DNA from: Sphingopyxis sp. UBA6723
GTDB lineage: Bacteria; Pseudomonadota; Alphaproteobacteria; Sphingomonadales; Sphingomonadaceae
Direction: 5' to 3'
Length of the DNA stretch: 64,000 nt
Assembly (NCBI RefSeq): GCF_002454115.1
Contig: NZ_DKIH01000010.1
Location: 429,172 to 493,171, forward strand
The notes below the pieces were generated by a model. That model saw only the letters and a list, made by a program, of their open reading frames with translations, did no database searches and was not told the DNA's origin. A program made the translations under genes and the position numbers. Below are positions 18,484 through 27,721 of this stretch, piece after piece. The stretch's first letter is position 1; each line of letters starts with the position of its first letter.

Positions 18484-18737
18484 CTTCAGCGTCTATCCAC
18501 GGCATCAGCACCGTAACCGATCCCGCCACCAGCCGAGCAACCCTTACAATGCGATCGGTTGCCCCCATATGCAAACGATGCCGCTGGACCGCGCCGCGTC
18601 GTAACGTGGCGGGCCAACTGTCGGGCATTGTCTCCTGTCGATCAAAAATAGATTTGGTTGGGTTTTCCGGAGCACGCGAATGATTGCGCACCCGGTGGGC
18701 TGACAGCCCGGGTCTGCGATCCGAAAGGCATGACCGC

Positions 18738-19652
18738 ATGATCGGCTATTTCATCCTCCTCCACCGTTTTCCCGAACAGTTCAAACGGATGTTCCGTGCC
18801 ATCTACGCTCCCGGCAACAGCTATGTGATCCATGTCGACAAAGGGTCGGGCGCGGAGTTTGCCGCCGACATTGCCGAATTCCTCAAGCCGTATCAGGGGG
18901 TCGCGATCATCGAATCGAAAAAGGCGCTGTGGGGCGGCTATAGCTTGGTCGACGCCGAACTGCGCGGCATGGCCAAGTTACTGGCGATGAGCAGCAGCTG
19001 GACGCATTACATCAACCTCAGCGGCCAGGATTTTCCTCTGAAGTCGCAGGCCTATATCCGCGATTTCCTGCGCGCTAACCCGCGCCGCCAGTATATCCGC
19101 GCGCTCGACCAGCGCGCGATCCGGCCCGATACGCTGAACCGCGTCAGCCATATGTTCGTCGAAGCGCTGGGGCGGATGTTCCGGACCCCTGTGTCGCGCC
19201 CATTCCTGAAAGGTGCCACGCCGTTCATCGGCACCCAGTGGAAGGGGGTGACGCGCAGCTTCTGCCAGTTTGCGGTCCATCACCCCAGCGCCGATCGCTT
19301 CAAGACCTTCTATCGCCGCAGTTTCATCCCCGACGAGGCGTTTTTCCAAACGCTGATGATGAACAGCCCCAATCAGGGTGAAGTGATGAACGACGATCTG
19401 CGGACGATCGACTGGGTGCCCGACGGCGACATCAAGCTGCGTCCGCGCACCTTTGTGACCGCTGACGCGCTGCGCCTGACGCTCAGCCCCGACCTGTTTG
19501 CGCGCAAATTCGACATGAACGAGGATGCGATGATTTTTGATCTGATCGAGGCGCATCTGAAAACGCCCGCGGCAATGGACTATGTCGGCGATGTGGTGAT
19601 CAAGCCGACCAAACCGCGCGCCAAACCCGTCGCAGCCGTCACCCCGACCTGA
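18738..19652 (+). CDS. Core-2/I-branching-type beta-1,6-N-acetylglucosaminyltransferase family protein
   Basis: A 304-residue GT14-like glycosyltransferase. Family segments seen are YVIHVDKGS near residue 31, ESKKALWGGYSLVDAEL near 61-77, HYINLSGQDFPLKS near 95-108 and DEAFFQTLMMNSP near 198-210. Bacterial members add N-acetylglucosamine-type sugars to surface glycans, but donor and acceptor here are unknown. No other polysaccharide gene is adjacent. ATG 18738 begins the fold. The 254-bp gap upstream contains a small hairpin (accc...gggt, about 18698-18721) and nothing else I can name. Confidence 0.86.
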   Translation: MIGYFILLHRFPEQFKRMFRAIYAPGNSYVIHVDKGSGAEFAADIAEFLKPYQGVAIIESKKALWGGYSLVDAELRGMAKLLAMSSSWTHYINLSGQDFPLKSQAYIRDFLRANPRRQYIRALDQRAIRPDTLNRVSHMFVEALGRMFRTPVSRPFLKGATPFIGTQWKGVTRSFCQFAVHHPSADRFKTFYRRSFIPDEAFFQTLMMNSPNQGEVMNDDLRTIDWVPDGDIKLRPRTFVTADALRLTLSPDLFARKFDMNEDAMIFDLIEAHLKTPAAMDYVGDVVIKPTKPRAKPVAAVTPT

Positions 19653-19676
19653 AAAAGCTGCCGGGCTGAAACAGCA

Positions 19677-19706
19677 AGGGCTCCGCCGATGGTGCGGCGG
19701 AGCCCT
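19677..19706. terminator. Hairpin terminator between glycosyltransferase and HU genes
   Basis: Perfect 11-bp stem agggctccgcc / ggcggagccct with an 8-base loop, between two convergent genes (stop 19652 on plus, stop 19732 on minus). It can end both transcripts. Confidence 0.85.
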
Positions 19707-19731
19707 GTGTGCGGCAATGAGCCGGGATGGC

Positions 19732-20007
19732 TCAGCCGTTCAGGCGATCCTTGACGGCCTTGGCCGGACCAAAGGTCAGCTTCTTGGCAGCCTTGATCTG
19801 GATCGTCGCGCCGGTCGACGGGTTTCGGCCTTCGCGCGCCGGGGTTGCCTTGACCTTGAACTTGCCAAAGCCGTTGACCGAAACTTCGTCGCCCTTGGCG
19901 GCGGCATCGGCAATCGCAGCGAAGACGGCATCCACGGCCTTGCGGCCATCGGCTTTGCTCAGGTCCAGCGACGCGGCGACAGCGTCCGACAGTTCGGCAT
20001 GATTCAT
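19732..20007 (-). CDS. HU-family DNA-binding protein
   Basis: A 91-residue histone-like protein that bends and compacts DNA as a dimer. The helical N-terminus (AELSDAVAASLDLSKADGRKAVDAVF) is followed by VSVNGFGKFKVKATPAREGRNPSTG, the conserved strand and arm entry with the GRNPxTG signature and the intercalating Pro, then IQIKAAKKLTFGPAKAVKD. ATG 20007 has AGGAGAG just upstream. Length and motif are standard. Confidence 0.95.
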   Translation of the reverse strand: MNHAELSDAVAASLDLSKADGRKAVDAVFAAIADAAAKGDEVSVNGFGKFKVKATPAREGRNPSTGATIQIKAAKKLTFGPAKAVKDRLNG

Positions 20008-20147
20008 AAATTCTCTCCTGGTTTCGGTCGGGCGATTCCCGGCCAATGCGCTGCCATAGACGCATGATGTACCCTTCGCCAAGCCCGTGTTTGCGGGGGG
20101 TTGGGTGTCTCGGCTGGCGATTCGCAGCGGGAAGCGCCGCGTCTGCG

Positions 20148-21602
20148 TCAACGCATTCTGGCAATTTCGAGAATCGCATCGAGGTTGACATGGACCGCGA
20201 GCTCAGCGGCGATGTCATCGAGCGCCGCATCGACGTCGGCGGCATGGTCGCGCGCGCCGCCTGTAACCCCGATGTGCGCCAGCAACGCGCGGCGCAGCTC
20301 GGCCGAGGCGAAAAGGCCATGGATGTATGACCCCATCACCCTTTGATCCCTGCTGATCGCGCCGTCGCTGGCGCCGTCGGCGACCATCGCAAAGGGCTGG
20401 GTCGTCCCCGGACCGTGGGTTTCACCCATATGCATCTCATAACCTTCCAGAGCCGCGCCTAGCGCGGTCCCGGTGACGTGCCGCAGTGTCTTGGCGGGCG
20501 ACAGCGTCGTTTCGACGTCGAGCAGCCCCAAGCCCGCGACGTCGTCCGCCACGCCCTCGATCCCCAGCGGATCGGCGATCCGTTGTCCCAGCATCTGATA
20601 CCCGCCGCACAGCCCGACGATCATCCCGCCCCGCCGGTGGTGTGCCAAAATATCGATGTCCCAGCCCTCGGCGCGCAGCGCGCCCAGATCGGCGATCGTC
20701 GCTTTCGACCCGGGCAGGACGATGATCGCGGCTTCGGCAGGGATCGGCCGCCCCGGCGGCACCATCACCATTTCGACCCCGGGTTCGAGTTTGAACGGAT
20801 CGAGATCGTCGAAATTGGATATGCGCGGCAGGATCGGGCAGGCGATCATGCGGCGTCCGTCGCGCGGGTCGGCCGGGCGCTCCAGGATCACCGCATCCTC
20901 GCTCGGCAACCGCGCCGCGGCGCTGAGCCAGGGGATGACCCCCAACCCCGGCCACCCGCTGCGCCGTTCGATCTCGCGATAGCCATCGTCGAACAGGGCC
21001 GGATCGCCGCGAAACTTGTTGATCATGAATCCGCGGATCAACGCCGCATCGTCGGGATCGATCACGGCGCGGGTGCCGACGACCGCGGCGATCACCCCGC
21101 CGCGGTCGATGTCACCGACCAGGATGACGGGGACGTTCGCGGCGCGCGCGAAGCCCATATTGGCGATGTCACCGGCGCGCAGGTTGATCTCGGCAGGTGA
21201 CCCCGCGCCCTCGACGACGACGATATCGCACTGCGCCCGCAACCGGTCGTAACTTTGCATGACCTCGGTCAGCAGCGCGCCGCGCGCCTCGCGAAAATTG
21301 CTGCTGCCCAGCGTGCCGCGCACCCGGCCATGGACGATCAGCTGCGACGTGCGGTCGGCCTGCGGCTTCAACAGCACGGGGTTCATGTCGCTGTGCGGCG
21401 GGGTGCGGCACGCGACCGCCTGCAACGCCTGCGCGCGCCCGATCTCGCCCCCGTCGATCGTCACCGCGGCGTTGTTCGACATATTCTGCGGCTTGAACGG
21501 GCGAACCACCATGCCGCGATTGGCAAACGCGCGGCACAGCCCCGCCACCAGCACCGATTTGCCGACGTCGGAGCCCGTTCCTTGCAGCATTACAGCGGCC
21601 AT
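20148..21602 (-). CDS. cobQ: Cobyric acid synthase
   Basis: CobQ amidates four side chains of adenosylcobyrinic diamide using glutamine and ATP, giving cobyric acid in B12 synthesis. Its 484 residues comprise a dethiobiotin-synthetase-like ATPase (GTGSDVGKSVLVAGL at ~7-21, FKPQNMSNNA near 37) and a class I glutamine amidotransferase with the nucleophile Cys in GLCGGYQMLG near 326 and the His in GSYIHGLF near 435. ATG 21602 starts the P-loop domain. No other cob biosynthesis gene flanks it, so the pathway must be scattered or partial. No riboswitch is possible in the 28-bp gap upstream. Confidence 0.96.
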   Translation of the reverse strand: MAAVMLQGTGSDVGKSVLVAGLCRAFANRGMVVRPFKPQNMSNNAAVTIDGGEIGRAQALQAVACRTPPHSDMNPVLLKPQADRTSQLIVHGRVRGTLGSSNFREARGALLTEVMQSYDRLRAQCDIVVVEGAGSPAEINLRAGDIANMGFARAANVPVILVGDIDRGGVIAAVVGTRAVIDPDDAALIRGFMINKFRGDPALFDDGYREIERRSGWPGLGVIPWLSAAARLPSEDAVILERPADPRDGRRMIACPILPRISNFDDLDPFKLEPGVEMVMVPPGRPIPAEAAIIVLPGSKATIADLGALRAEGWDIDILAHHRRGGMIVGLCGGYQMLGQRIADPLGIEGVADDVAGLGLLDVETTLSPAKTLRHVTGTALGAALEGYEMHMGETHGPGTTQPFAMVADGASDGAISRDQRVMGSYIHGLFASAELRRALLAHIGVTGGARDHAADVDAALDDIAAELAVHVNLDAILEIARMR

Positions 21603-21630
21603 GCGCGGTGCTCCTGCCGCATCGCGCGGA

Positions 21631-23088
21631 TCAGAACAGCCCCGGCAGTTCGCGCTGCGCCGCGCTCGGGCGGTCGGGGACCAGCATTTCGGGTTCGGCC
21701 AGTACGCGCACATTGCTGCTTTGCGCCGCCGCGCCGACGCTGGCTTCGGCGATCCGCGTGGGGCAACCGGCGCCGGACAGGAAGTCGATCGCCGCGCGAA
21801 CCGACGCTTCGCGCGGATCGCCCAGCGGCAGGCTCAGATCGTCGCCCGCGGCGCAGCTGTTGCCGATTTTGGGCGCCAGACCATTGTAATAATCGCCCGC
21901 GCCAGTCGAATTGGCGGTTGCAAAGGCGACGACGCGCATCCGGTCGTCACATTCGGCCTTGTCGAGCGCGATCTGGCCGACCGGCTTGCCGAAGGTATTG
22001 CTGCCGACCAGCGTCATGTTGGTGCCAAGGTACGGCAGCATCGAATTGATCACCAGTTCGCTCGCCGATGCGGTCGATCCGGTGCCGATAAAGGCGATCC
22101 GTGTCGGCGCGATCGATTCGGCGGTCGGCGCAAAGCGATGCTCGTCATTCTCGACTGCTTTCGACGCGCGAAACACCGTCTGCGAAAAGATCGATCCGCC
22201 GCGTCCTTCGCCCATCAAATCGCCCATCAGCTCGGCGGTCGAAACCAGCCCGCCGCCATTATAGCGGAAATCGATGATGACGTCGGTCACCCCCTGGTTG
22301 CGGAAATTGAGGAAGGCGGCGCGAAGCTGCGGATTTGCTGACGAAATGAAGGTGCGCAGGTTGAGATAGCCATAATTGCGCCCGCCTTCGCTGATGATCT
22401 TGGCGCCATAACGATCCGAAATCGGGTCGAGCGAATAATCGGCCTTGCTGATGGTGACGTCGCGGGTGCCCGCGGCGTCCTGAATGCGCAAAACGCGGGT
22501 GATGCCGGGGTCATTGGGACCAAGCGCATTGGTGATGCCCTGCGTGCCTTCGGCAGCGACGATCGCGGCGATGGTGCGCATATTGCTGGCGGTGGCGCCG
22601 ATCGCGACGATGCGGGTGCCGCGATCGATGCCTGCGGCCAAGGCGGGAGCACCCTCATAGGCTTCGGCGATGACGACCTGGTTCGCGGCGGCATCATAAG
22701 TCAGCCGGATACCGAATCCGGCGCTCGATCCGCTGGCGAAAAACGCATTCTCCTCGGCGATCGAGGTGATGTAGGTGAAAAACCGGTCCTTGCCGAGCGC
22801 GCGCGCCGGGGCGACCAGCGCATCAATATAGGCATCCACATTGGTGAAACTTGCTGGGTTGACCCCGCTCGCGACGTCGCCGGGGAACAGATACCATTCG
22901 TCGATCACCGCCTTGGCAAAGCCCTGCCTTGCGGCGAGGCCGCAGCCTGCGGTCGGGGTGGGCGTCGGCGACGGGGTCGGGGTGACGGTCACTGGCCCGG
23001 CATTGCTGCCGCTGGTCGAACCCCCGCCGCCGCCGCACGATGCCAGAAGCAAGGACAGAACGGTGAGTGACGCAACGGCGCGGCGCAT
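21631..23088 (-). CDS. S41-family C-terminal-processing-type peptidase (lipoprotein)
   Basis: A 485-residue serine protease of the tail-specific/CtpA group. The lipobox (LLLASC, Cys17) is followed by a Gly/Ser run and a Thr-Pro repeat linker, then a PDZ-like region (~130-230) and the protease core. FIGTGSTASASELV carries the catalytic Ser and TFGKPVGQ the catalytic Lys about 25 residues on, the S41 Ser-Lys dyad. Such enzymes degrade or trim envelope proteins. ATG 23088 is preceded by GGGG. It lies 28 bp upstream of cobQ, so it may share its transcript, although the functions are unrelated. Confidence 0.9.
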   Translation of the reverse strand: MRRAVASLTVLSLLLASCGGGGGSTSGSNAGPVTVTPTPSPTPTPTAGCGLAARQGFAKAVIDEWYLFPGDVASGVNPASFTNVDAYIDALVAPARALGKDRFFTYITSIAEENAFFASGSSAGFGIRLTYDAAANQVVIAEAYEGAPALAAGIDRGTRIVAIGATASNMRTIAAIVAAEGTQGITNALGPNDPGITRVLRIQDAAGTRDVTISKADYSLDPISDRYGAKIISEGGRNYGYLNLRTFISSANPQLRAAFLNFRNQGVTDVIIDFRYNGGGLVSTAELMGDLMGEGRGGSIFSQTVFRASKAVENDEHRFAPTAESIAPTRIAFIGTGSTASASELVINSMLPYLGTNMTLVGSNTFGKPVGQIALDKAECDDRMRVVAFATANSTGAGDYYNGLAPKIGNSCAAGDDLSLPLGDPREASVRAAIDFLSGAGCPTRIAEASVGAAAQSSNVRVLAEPEMLVPDRPSAAQRELPGLF

Positions 23089-23264
23089 ATTTTTCCCCGG
23101 TATAATCAACGGCTCGGACGATAGTCATATTGGCCATGAATTGGAAATGAAGAAGCAGCGACGGCTTGCGATCCGTCGCGGGTAAACCGGAAGGGGAGGG
23201 GATTGTTTCAAAACAGCCGTTGCTACAAACGGCAACCAAACCCTTTGCCGGAAGGACGGTCTCT

Positions 23265-23642
23265 GTGAACAAAATGATCGAAGTCGAACAAGTTGAGGAG
23301 AAATTGAGAATCGCCATGTTGGCGAGCGATATCGAAACGCTCGATGATCTGCTGAGCGACGAACTCGTTTTTACCAATCACCACGGCCAACGACTATCCA
23401 AAGCAGATGATCTGGCAGCGCATAGGTCCGGTCTTCTCAACATTGATCGGTTGGAACCCAGAGCCGAACCAACAATCCGTTTCATCGGCGACAGCGCAAT
23501 CGTCAACGTCACGCTCGATCTGGCGGGCACATATGATGGGCAGCCCTTTGCAGGCGCATTTGCCTATTCCCGCATGTGGTATCGTCAGGGTGGCAAATGG
23601 CGAATCGAAGCGGCGCACTGCTCGTCGGTCGCGGGCAGCTGA
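23265..23642 (+). CDS. NTF2-like (DUF4440-type) protein
   Basis: A 125-residue protein with an SnoaL/NTF2-type cone fold: an N-terminal helix (VEEKLRIAMLASDIETLDDLLSDELVFTNHHG), then four strands ending WYRQGGKWRIEAAHCSSV. Many such proteins bind small ligands or act as non-enzymatic domains; nothing here indicates a substrate. GTG at 23265 is chosen as start because AAGGA at 23252-23256 is spaced 8 bp; ATG 23274 is a possible alternative. It stands alone. Confidence 0.78.
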   Translation: MNKMIEVEQVEEKLRIAMLASDIETLDDLLSDELVFTNHHGQRLSKADDLAAHRSGLLNIDRLEPRAEPTIRFIGDSAIVNVTLDLAGTYDGQPFAGAFAYSRMWYRQGGKWRIEAAHCSSVAGS

Positions 23643-23708
23643 ACATTTTCTGCAATGAGCAACGAGCGCGCGATCACTTGATATTGACCCAATGGCGACG
23701 CCGACCCG

Positions 23709-24422
23709 TCAGGCGTCCGCTTCGGTTTCACGCCGCCCCTTGAATCCTTGCGCAACGACGTACAGCTCGGGCGACCCCTTGCGGCTTGCAGGCGGCTTGG
23801 CGTGCTTGACCGTCGTGAAATGTTTTTTCAGCAAGGTTAGCAGGGTGTGGTCGGCGCCGCCGGCAAAGACTTTGGCGACAAAGGCGCCGCCGGGTTGCAG
23901 CGTCTGCACCGCAAAATCGGCAGCGGTTTCGGCCAGCCCGATCGTGCGCAGATGGTCGGTTTGCTGGTGGCCGACGGTATTCGCCGCCATGTCCGAAATC
24001 ACCAGATCGGGGGCGCTGCCCAGCGCGTCGATCAGCGCATCGGGCGCGGCATCGTCCATAAAATCCATCTCGAGGATTTCGACGCCCTCGATCGGCTCGC
24101 ACGCCAGCAGGTCGATCCCCGCGACACGCGCGCGCGGATTCGTCTTGCGCACGACCTGCGACCAGCCGCCGGGGGTGATGCCCAGATCGACGACCGCGCG
24201 CGCCTTTTTGATGAAGCCGAATTTCTCGTCGAGCTCGATCAGCTTGTACGCGGCGCGCGACCGATATCCCTCCGCCTGCGCGCGGCGCACATAGGGATCG
24301 TTAAGCTGACGTTGCAGCCAGCGCGTCGACGACACGCTGCGCTTTTTCGCTGTCTTGACGCGGACATGCAGCCCGCCCCGCCCGCTGCCGCCGCCACCGC
24401 TCTTGCCGCCACCGCCGCTCAT
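23709..24422 (-). CDS. rlmE: 23S rRNA (uridine-2552-2'-O)-methyltransferase
   Basis: RlmE (FtsJ/RrmJ) methylates the ribose of U2552 in the ribosomal A-loop, late in 50S assembly. The 237 residues show YRSRAAYKLIELDEKF (first Lys of the K-D-K-E tetrad), VVDLGITPGGWSQVV (SAM loop), DLVISDMAANTVGH (Asp), FVAKVFAGG (Lys) and SPELYVVAQGF (Glu). The first 17 residues are a Gly/Ser-rich basic tail, probably for RNA binding. Its start overlaps the stop of the ppx-like gene by 4 bp. Confidence 0.96.
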   Translation of the reverse strand: MSGGGGKSGGGGSGRGGLHVRVKTAKKRSVSSTRWLQRQLNDPYVRRAQAEGYRSRAAYKLIELDEKFGFIKKARAVVDLGITPGGWSQVVRKTNPRARVAGIDLLACEPIEGVEILEMDFMDDAAPDALIDALGSAPDLVISDMAANTVGHQQTDHLRTIGLAETAADFAVQTLQPGGAFVAKVFAGGADHTLLTLLKKHFTTVKHAKPPASRKGSPELYVVAQGFKGRRETEADA

Positions 24423-25522
24423 TTACGATACGCGCGCCGTGTCACCGGCACGTCGCGGCCCTGCATTGCCAGCGTCCGCAAAATGCCTTCGCGGATGCCG
24501 CGGTCGGCGACGCCGACCCGCGCTGCGGGCCACAGGTCGATAATGCTCTCCAATATCGCACAGCCAGCGACGACCAGATCGGCGCGCTCTCGGCCGATGC
24601 ACGCGATGTCTGCGCGGTCGGCAATGCTGGCATCTGCCAAACGGCGGCTAATGTCGCGCATCGCATCGGCCGGGACGACCAGCCCGTCGACCGCGCGGCG
24701 ATCGTATCGCGGCAGGTTCAGAAACACGCTGGCCAGCGTCGTTACCGTGCCGCTGGTGCCGAGCAGGCGCAGCTCCTGCCCGGAAAATTGTTCGGCGCGC
24801 CCGGCAAAGGCGGCAAAGGCGCCGCGCGTCACTTCGCGCATATGCGCGTAGGCGGCTTGCCGCCCCGCCAGACTGTCGTCGGGTAGCGGCGCATGTTCGG
24901 TCAACGACACGACCCCCCACGGCACGCTGATCCAGTCGTGGATCTGCACGTCATGCTCCGACACATCGACCTGCATCAATTCGGTCGAACCGCCGCCGAT
25001 GTCGAAAATCAGCGCTGGCCCCTCTCCGGGCTCCATCAGATTGTGACAGCCCAGCACTGCAAGCCGCGCTTCTTCGGCGGGGGAAATGATGTCGAGGACG
25101 ATGCCCGTTTCGCGCCGCACCCGCTCGGCCAGTTCGGCGCCATTGGCGGCACGGCGGCAGGCCTCGGTCGCGACCGCGCGCGACAGCGAGACATGGCGGC
25201 GGCGCAGCTTGTCGGCGCAGATCGCCAGCGCCGCCACGGTGCGATCCATCGCTGCTTCGCTGATCCGACCGCTGGCGTGCAGACCTTCGCCGAGCCGGAC
25301 AATGCGTGAAAAGGCGTCAATCACGACCAGCTCGCCGTCCTGCGGTCGAGCGATCAGCAATCGGCAATTATTGGTGCCCAGGTCGATCGCGGCATAGCTT
25401 CGCGGTCGCGCGAAATGCGCAGGCCGCGCGGCGGGTTCTGCCTGGTTTCGCCCTTTCGCCGCTGGCCCCGTCCTCGAACCTGGCCGCGGCGGTCGCCCGG
25501 ATGGCGCTGCCATTTGCCGCAT
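24419..25522 (-). CDS. Exopolyphosphatase/guanosine pentaphosphatase family protein
   Basis: A Ppx/GppA phosphatase, which removes phosphate from polyphosphate or converts pppGpp to ppGpp. The 367 residues have the actin-like ATPase fold: AAIDLGTNNCRLLIA near residues 44-58, ATEACRRAANG near 117, IFDIGGGSTELMQVD near 170 and LLGTSGTVTTLASV near 260. It is the short form without the C-terminal HD domain. A proline/arginine-rich 40-residue N-terminus precedes the fold, so a later start is possible. It is translationally coupled to rlmE. Confidence 0.9.
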   Translation of the reverse strand: MRQMAAPSGRPPRPGSRTGPAAKGRNQAEPAARPAHFARPRSYAAIDLGTNNCRLLIARPQDGELVVIDAFSRIVRLGEGLHASGRISEAAMDRTVAALAICADKLRRRHVSLSRAVATEACRRAANGAELAERVRRETGIVLDIISPAEEARLAVLGCHNLMEPGEGPALIFDIGGGSTELMQVDVSEHDVQIHDWISVPWGVVSLTEHAPLPDDSLAGRQAAYAHMREVTRGAFAAFAGRAEQFSGQELRLLGTSGTVTTLASVFLNLPRYDRRAVDGLVVPADAMRDISRRLADASIADRADIACIGRERADLVVAGCAILESIIDLWPAARVGVADRGIREGILRTLAMQGRDVPVTRRAYRK

Positions 25523-25640
25523 GGCTAGTATTACCTGTCTCTCTCACGCATCCACCAATCGCGGATGTGCACTTGGGAAGGAACCTAGGCTTTGGCGGCC
25601 TTTTAGGCAACCCCGTCCCCCGCCGGGGTCGCGGCCCAAA

Positions 25641-25671
25641 GAAAACCCCGCCCGGCGGTGGCCGGACGGGG
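25641..25671 (-). terminator. Rho-independent terminator of the glycine-zipper gene
   Basis: On the minus strand, an 11-bp stem with one mismatch (ccccgtccggc / gccgggcgggg) with a 4-base loop is followed by TTTTC. It is 40 bp beyond the stop at 25712. Confidence 0.88.
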
Positions 25672-25711
25672 CATAAGGGGGACTGTAAATTATTGGAGGT
25701 CGGGACTGCCC

Positions 25712-26119
25712 TTAACGGCAGCCGTCATTCCCCTTGTCGATCGCGCGGCCGGCGATCGCGCCGACGGCGCCGCCGATGATCGTGCCGACGGCGCGGTCGC
25801 CGCGGCCGGCGATTTCATGGCCGGCGAGGCCACCGGCGATCGCGCCGATGATCGTGCCGCCGGTGCCATTGTCGCACTGGCGATAATTGCGATTGATGTA
25901 CCGCTGCTGGTTATAGCGACGGTCCTGACGATAATCGCGGCGGTCGGCGCGGCGATCGTAACGACGGTCATACCGGCGGTCGTCGCGGTCATAGCCGACA
26001 TTATAGCTCGAATAGCCGCGCTGGTCGTAATAACTGTTCTGCGCCGCAGCGGGAGCCGCCATGCCCAGCGTCGCGGTGGACATCAGGGCGGCGATCGAGA
26101 GGGTCACCATCTTTTTCAT
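25712..26119 (-). CDS. Secreted glycine-zipper 2TM protein
   Basis: A 135-residue exported protein: signal MKKMVTLSIAALMSTATLGMAAPAAAQ, then a Tyr/Arg/Asp-rich repetitive stretch (about residues 40-80: RRYDRRYDRR, RRDYRQDRRYN) and a C-terminal glycine zipper, GGTIIGAIAGGLAGHEIAGRG ... GTIIGGAVGAIAGRAI, typical of Rickettsia 17-kDa-type outer-membrane proteins. Its role is likely envelope structure. A strong terminator ends it. The long frame open to 26689 is not real; ATG 26119 with GAGAACGACG upstream begins the signal. Confidence 0.85.
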   Translation of the reverse strand: MKKMVTLSIAALMSTATLGMAAPAAAQNSYYDQRGYSSYNVGYDRDDRRYDRRYDRRADRRDYRQDRRYNQQRYINRNYRQCDNGTGGTIIGAIAGGLAGHEIAGRGDRAVGTIIGGAVGAIAGRAIDKGNDGCR

Positions 26120-26296
26120 CGTCGTTCTCCTTCTTTCGTCGTTCGGCCCCTTGGGGCTGCCCATCTGGGCGTTGGTCGATGAAGGGGTTATGGGTGATTC
26201 GCATTGAGCCAAGCCTGAACGCGCTTGTTGGCTGCCGTTCAGCTTCGCGCCCCGGAACGCTTCCCTTTCGGCCCGCACCGCCCTAACCCCGCGCCG

Positions 26297-27307
26297 ATGC
26301 GCCGCCTGTTTCTTGCCGCCCTGATCTTTCTCGCGCTCGGCCCCGTGCCGGGGACGGTGCATCGTTTCCCGGTCGATAACCTGACCCAGCGCGCCAGCGC
26401 CCACCCACTGGCGTTGGCACCCGCGACGACCGGGTCGATGCGCTTTGCGCGCGGCTGGCACCTGGACAGCCCCAACAGTCACTTCGGGGGATTTTCGGGA
26501 CTGGCGCGGATCGGACCCGCCCAATTCCAGCTGATCGGCGACAATGGCTATGCCACCCGGCTGACCATGGATGCGCAGGGCCGCATCGCCGCGGTTCATA
26601 TCCGCCCGCTGCCGACCCCCGACGGCCGCCGCGCAACCAAAGCCATGGCGGACACCGAGGCGTTGTTTATCGATCCGGCGAGCGATCAAGCCTGGATCGC
26701 GCTCGAAGGGATCAACCAGATCTGGCGGCTCAACGCCGATCTGACCATCATCGAATCGCGCCGCCGGTTGCCGGACCCGCGCTGGCCCAAGAATCGGGGT
26801 GCCGAGGCGATGGCGCGGCTCGCCGACGGGCGGACGGTGATTTTTTCGGAGGACGCCGACAAAGATCCGCGCGGACGCGAGGCGTTCTTATACGCGGGCG
26901 ACCCCGCGGCGCCCGGCCCGACGCCGATTCGCTTTTTCTACGATTCGCGCGGCAAGGGGCTGGTCAGCGACGCTGCGGCGCTGCCCGATGGGCGCCTGCT
27001 GCTTGTCCACCGGCGGCTGGGATTCGATCCTGTGTTCACGACAATCATTGGCATCGTTGATCCCGCCGATATCGCCAAAGACGCGGTGGTGCGGTCGCTA
27101 ACGGTCGGCCGCGTTCCCCGTCCGCTCGCCGAAAATTACGAAGGCGCGTCGATAACCGTCGAAAATGGCCGCACCTGGCTGTGGCTCGTCGCCGACAATA
27201 ATTTCAACCGCTGGCAGCGCAGCCTGCTGCTCCAGTTCGAGCTGATTGATCTGCCGCCGCGCAAGACGCCAGACAGCAAAAAGGCCGCGCGGAAACCGGC
27301 GGCCTGA
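26297..27307 (+). CDS. Esterase-like activity of phytase family protein
   Basis: A 336-residue exported or membrane-anchored protein (hydrophobic N-terminus MRRLFLAALIFLALGPVPG). Its repeating strand pattern suits the beta-propeller of the 'esterase-like activity of phytase' family: FGGFSGLARIGPAQFQLIGDNGYA, KAMADTEALFIDP, RGAEAMARLADG and ENYEGASITVENGRTWLWLVADNNFN. The reaction is undefined for most members. The last 25 bases form a hairpin that appears to be the terminator of rpmB on the other strand. Confidence 0.85.
   Translation: MRRLFLAALIFLALGPVPGTVHRFPVDNLTQRASAHPLALAPATTGSMRFARGWHLDSPNSHFGGFSGLARIGPAQFQLIGDNGYATRLTMDAQGRIAAVHIRPLPTPDGRRATKAMADTEALFIDPASDQAWIALEGINQIWRLNADLTIIESRRRLPDPRWPKNRGAEAMARLADGRTVIFSEDADKDPRGREAFLYAGDPAAPGPTPIRFFYDSRGKGLVSDAAALPDGRLLLVHRRLGFDPVFTTIIGIVDPADIAKDAVVRSLTVGRVPRPLAENYEGASITVENGRTWLWLVADNNFNRWQRSLLLQFELIDLPPRKTPDSKKAARKPAA
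27278..27305 (-). terminator. rpmB terminator embedded in the 3' end of the phytase-like gene
   Basis: On the minus strand, aggccgccgg / ccgcgcggcct pair around a short loop, followed by TTTTT (plus-strand a's at 27278-27282). The hairpin lies inside the last codons of the convergent gene. Confidence 0.8.
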
Positions 27308-27331
27308 TTGCGTTTAGCGATGGAAAAGTGC

Positions 27332-27625
27332 TTAAGCGGCCTTTTCGGCCAGCTTCTTCGCCACTTCCTTCTTCACCTTGCGCGCCGAATCCGACAGCTG
27401 GTCGTCACCGGCTTTCAGCAGCCAGTTGTCGAGCCCGCCATTATGTTCGACGGTGCGCAGGCCGTGGGTCGACACCCGCAGCTTGACGCCCTTGCCCAGC
27501 GCGTCCGACAGCAACGTCACATTCTGCAGATTGGGCAGGAACGTGCGCTTGGTCTTGTTGTTGGCGTGGCTGACATTGTTGCCGACCATACGACCCTTGC
27601 CGGTCAGTTCGCAGATGCGCGACAT
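27332..27625 (-). CDS. rpmB: 50S ribosomal protein L28
   Basis: A 97-residue ribosomal protein of the large subunit. MSRICELTGKGRMVGNNVSHANNKTKRTF is the diagnostic N-terminus, followed by FLPNLQNVTL and a C-terminal STHGLRTVEHNGGLDNWLL. It lacks the zinc-binding cysteines of some L28 paralogues (only Cys5 is present), the usual zinc-independent form. rpmG (L33), its partner in many bacteria, is not adjacent. ATG 27625 opens the conserved sequence. Confidence 0.97.
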   Translation of the reverse strand: MSRICELTGKGRMVGNNVSHANNKTKRTFLPNLQNVTLLSDALGKGVKLRVSTHGLRTVEHNGGLDNWLLKAGDDQLSDSARKVKKEVAKKLAEKAA

Positions 27626-27721
27626 GATGTTTGTCCTCGTACAAAAATATCGGTTCGGCGTCCGGGTGCTTCCCGTGAAATCGGGGAAGGAAGGACCGGA
27701 GTGAGCCGGGAAAGGCGCGCG

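Noticed and set aside
21603..21630. Cobalamin riboswitch upstream of cobQ
   Set aside because: Only 28 bp separate cobQ from the preceding S41 gene and no B12-box-like element is visible.
25880..26000. Tandem repeats near the glycine-zipper gene
   Set aside because: They encode the RRYDRR low-complexity stretch of that protein.
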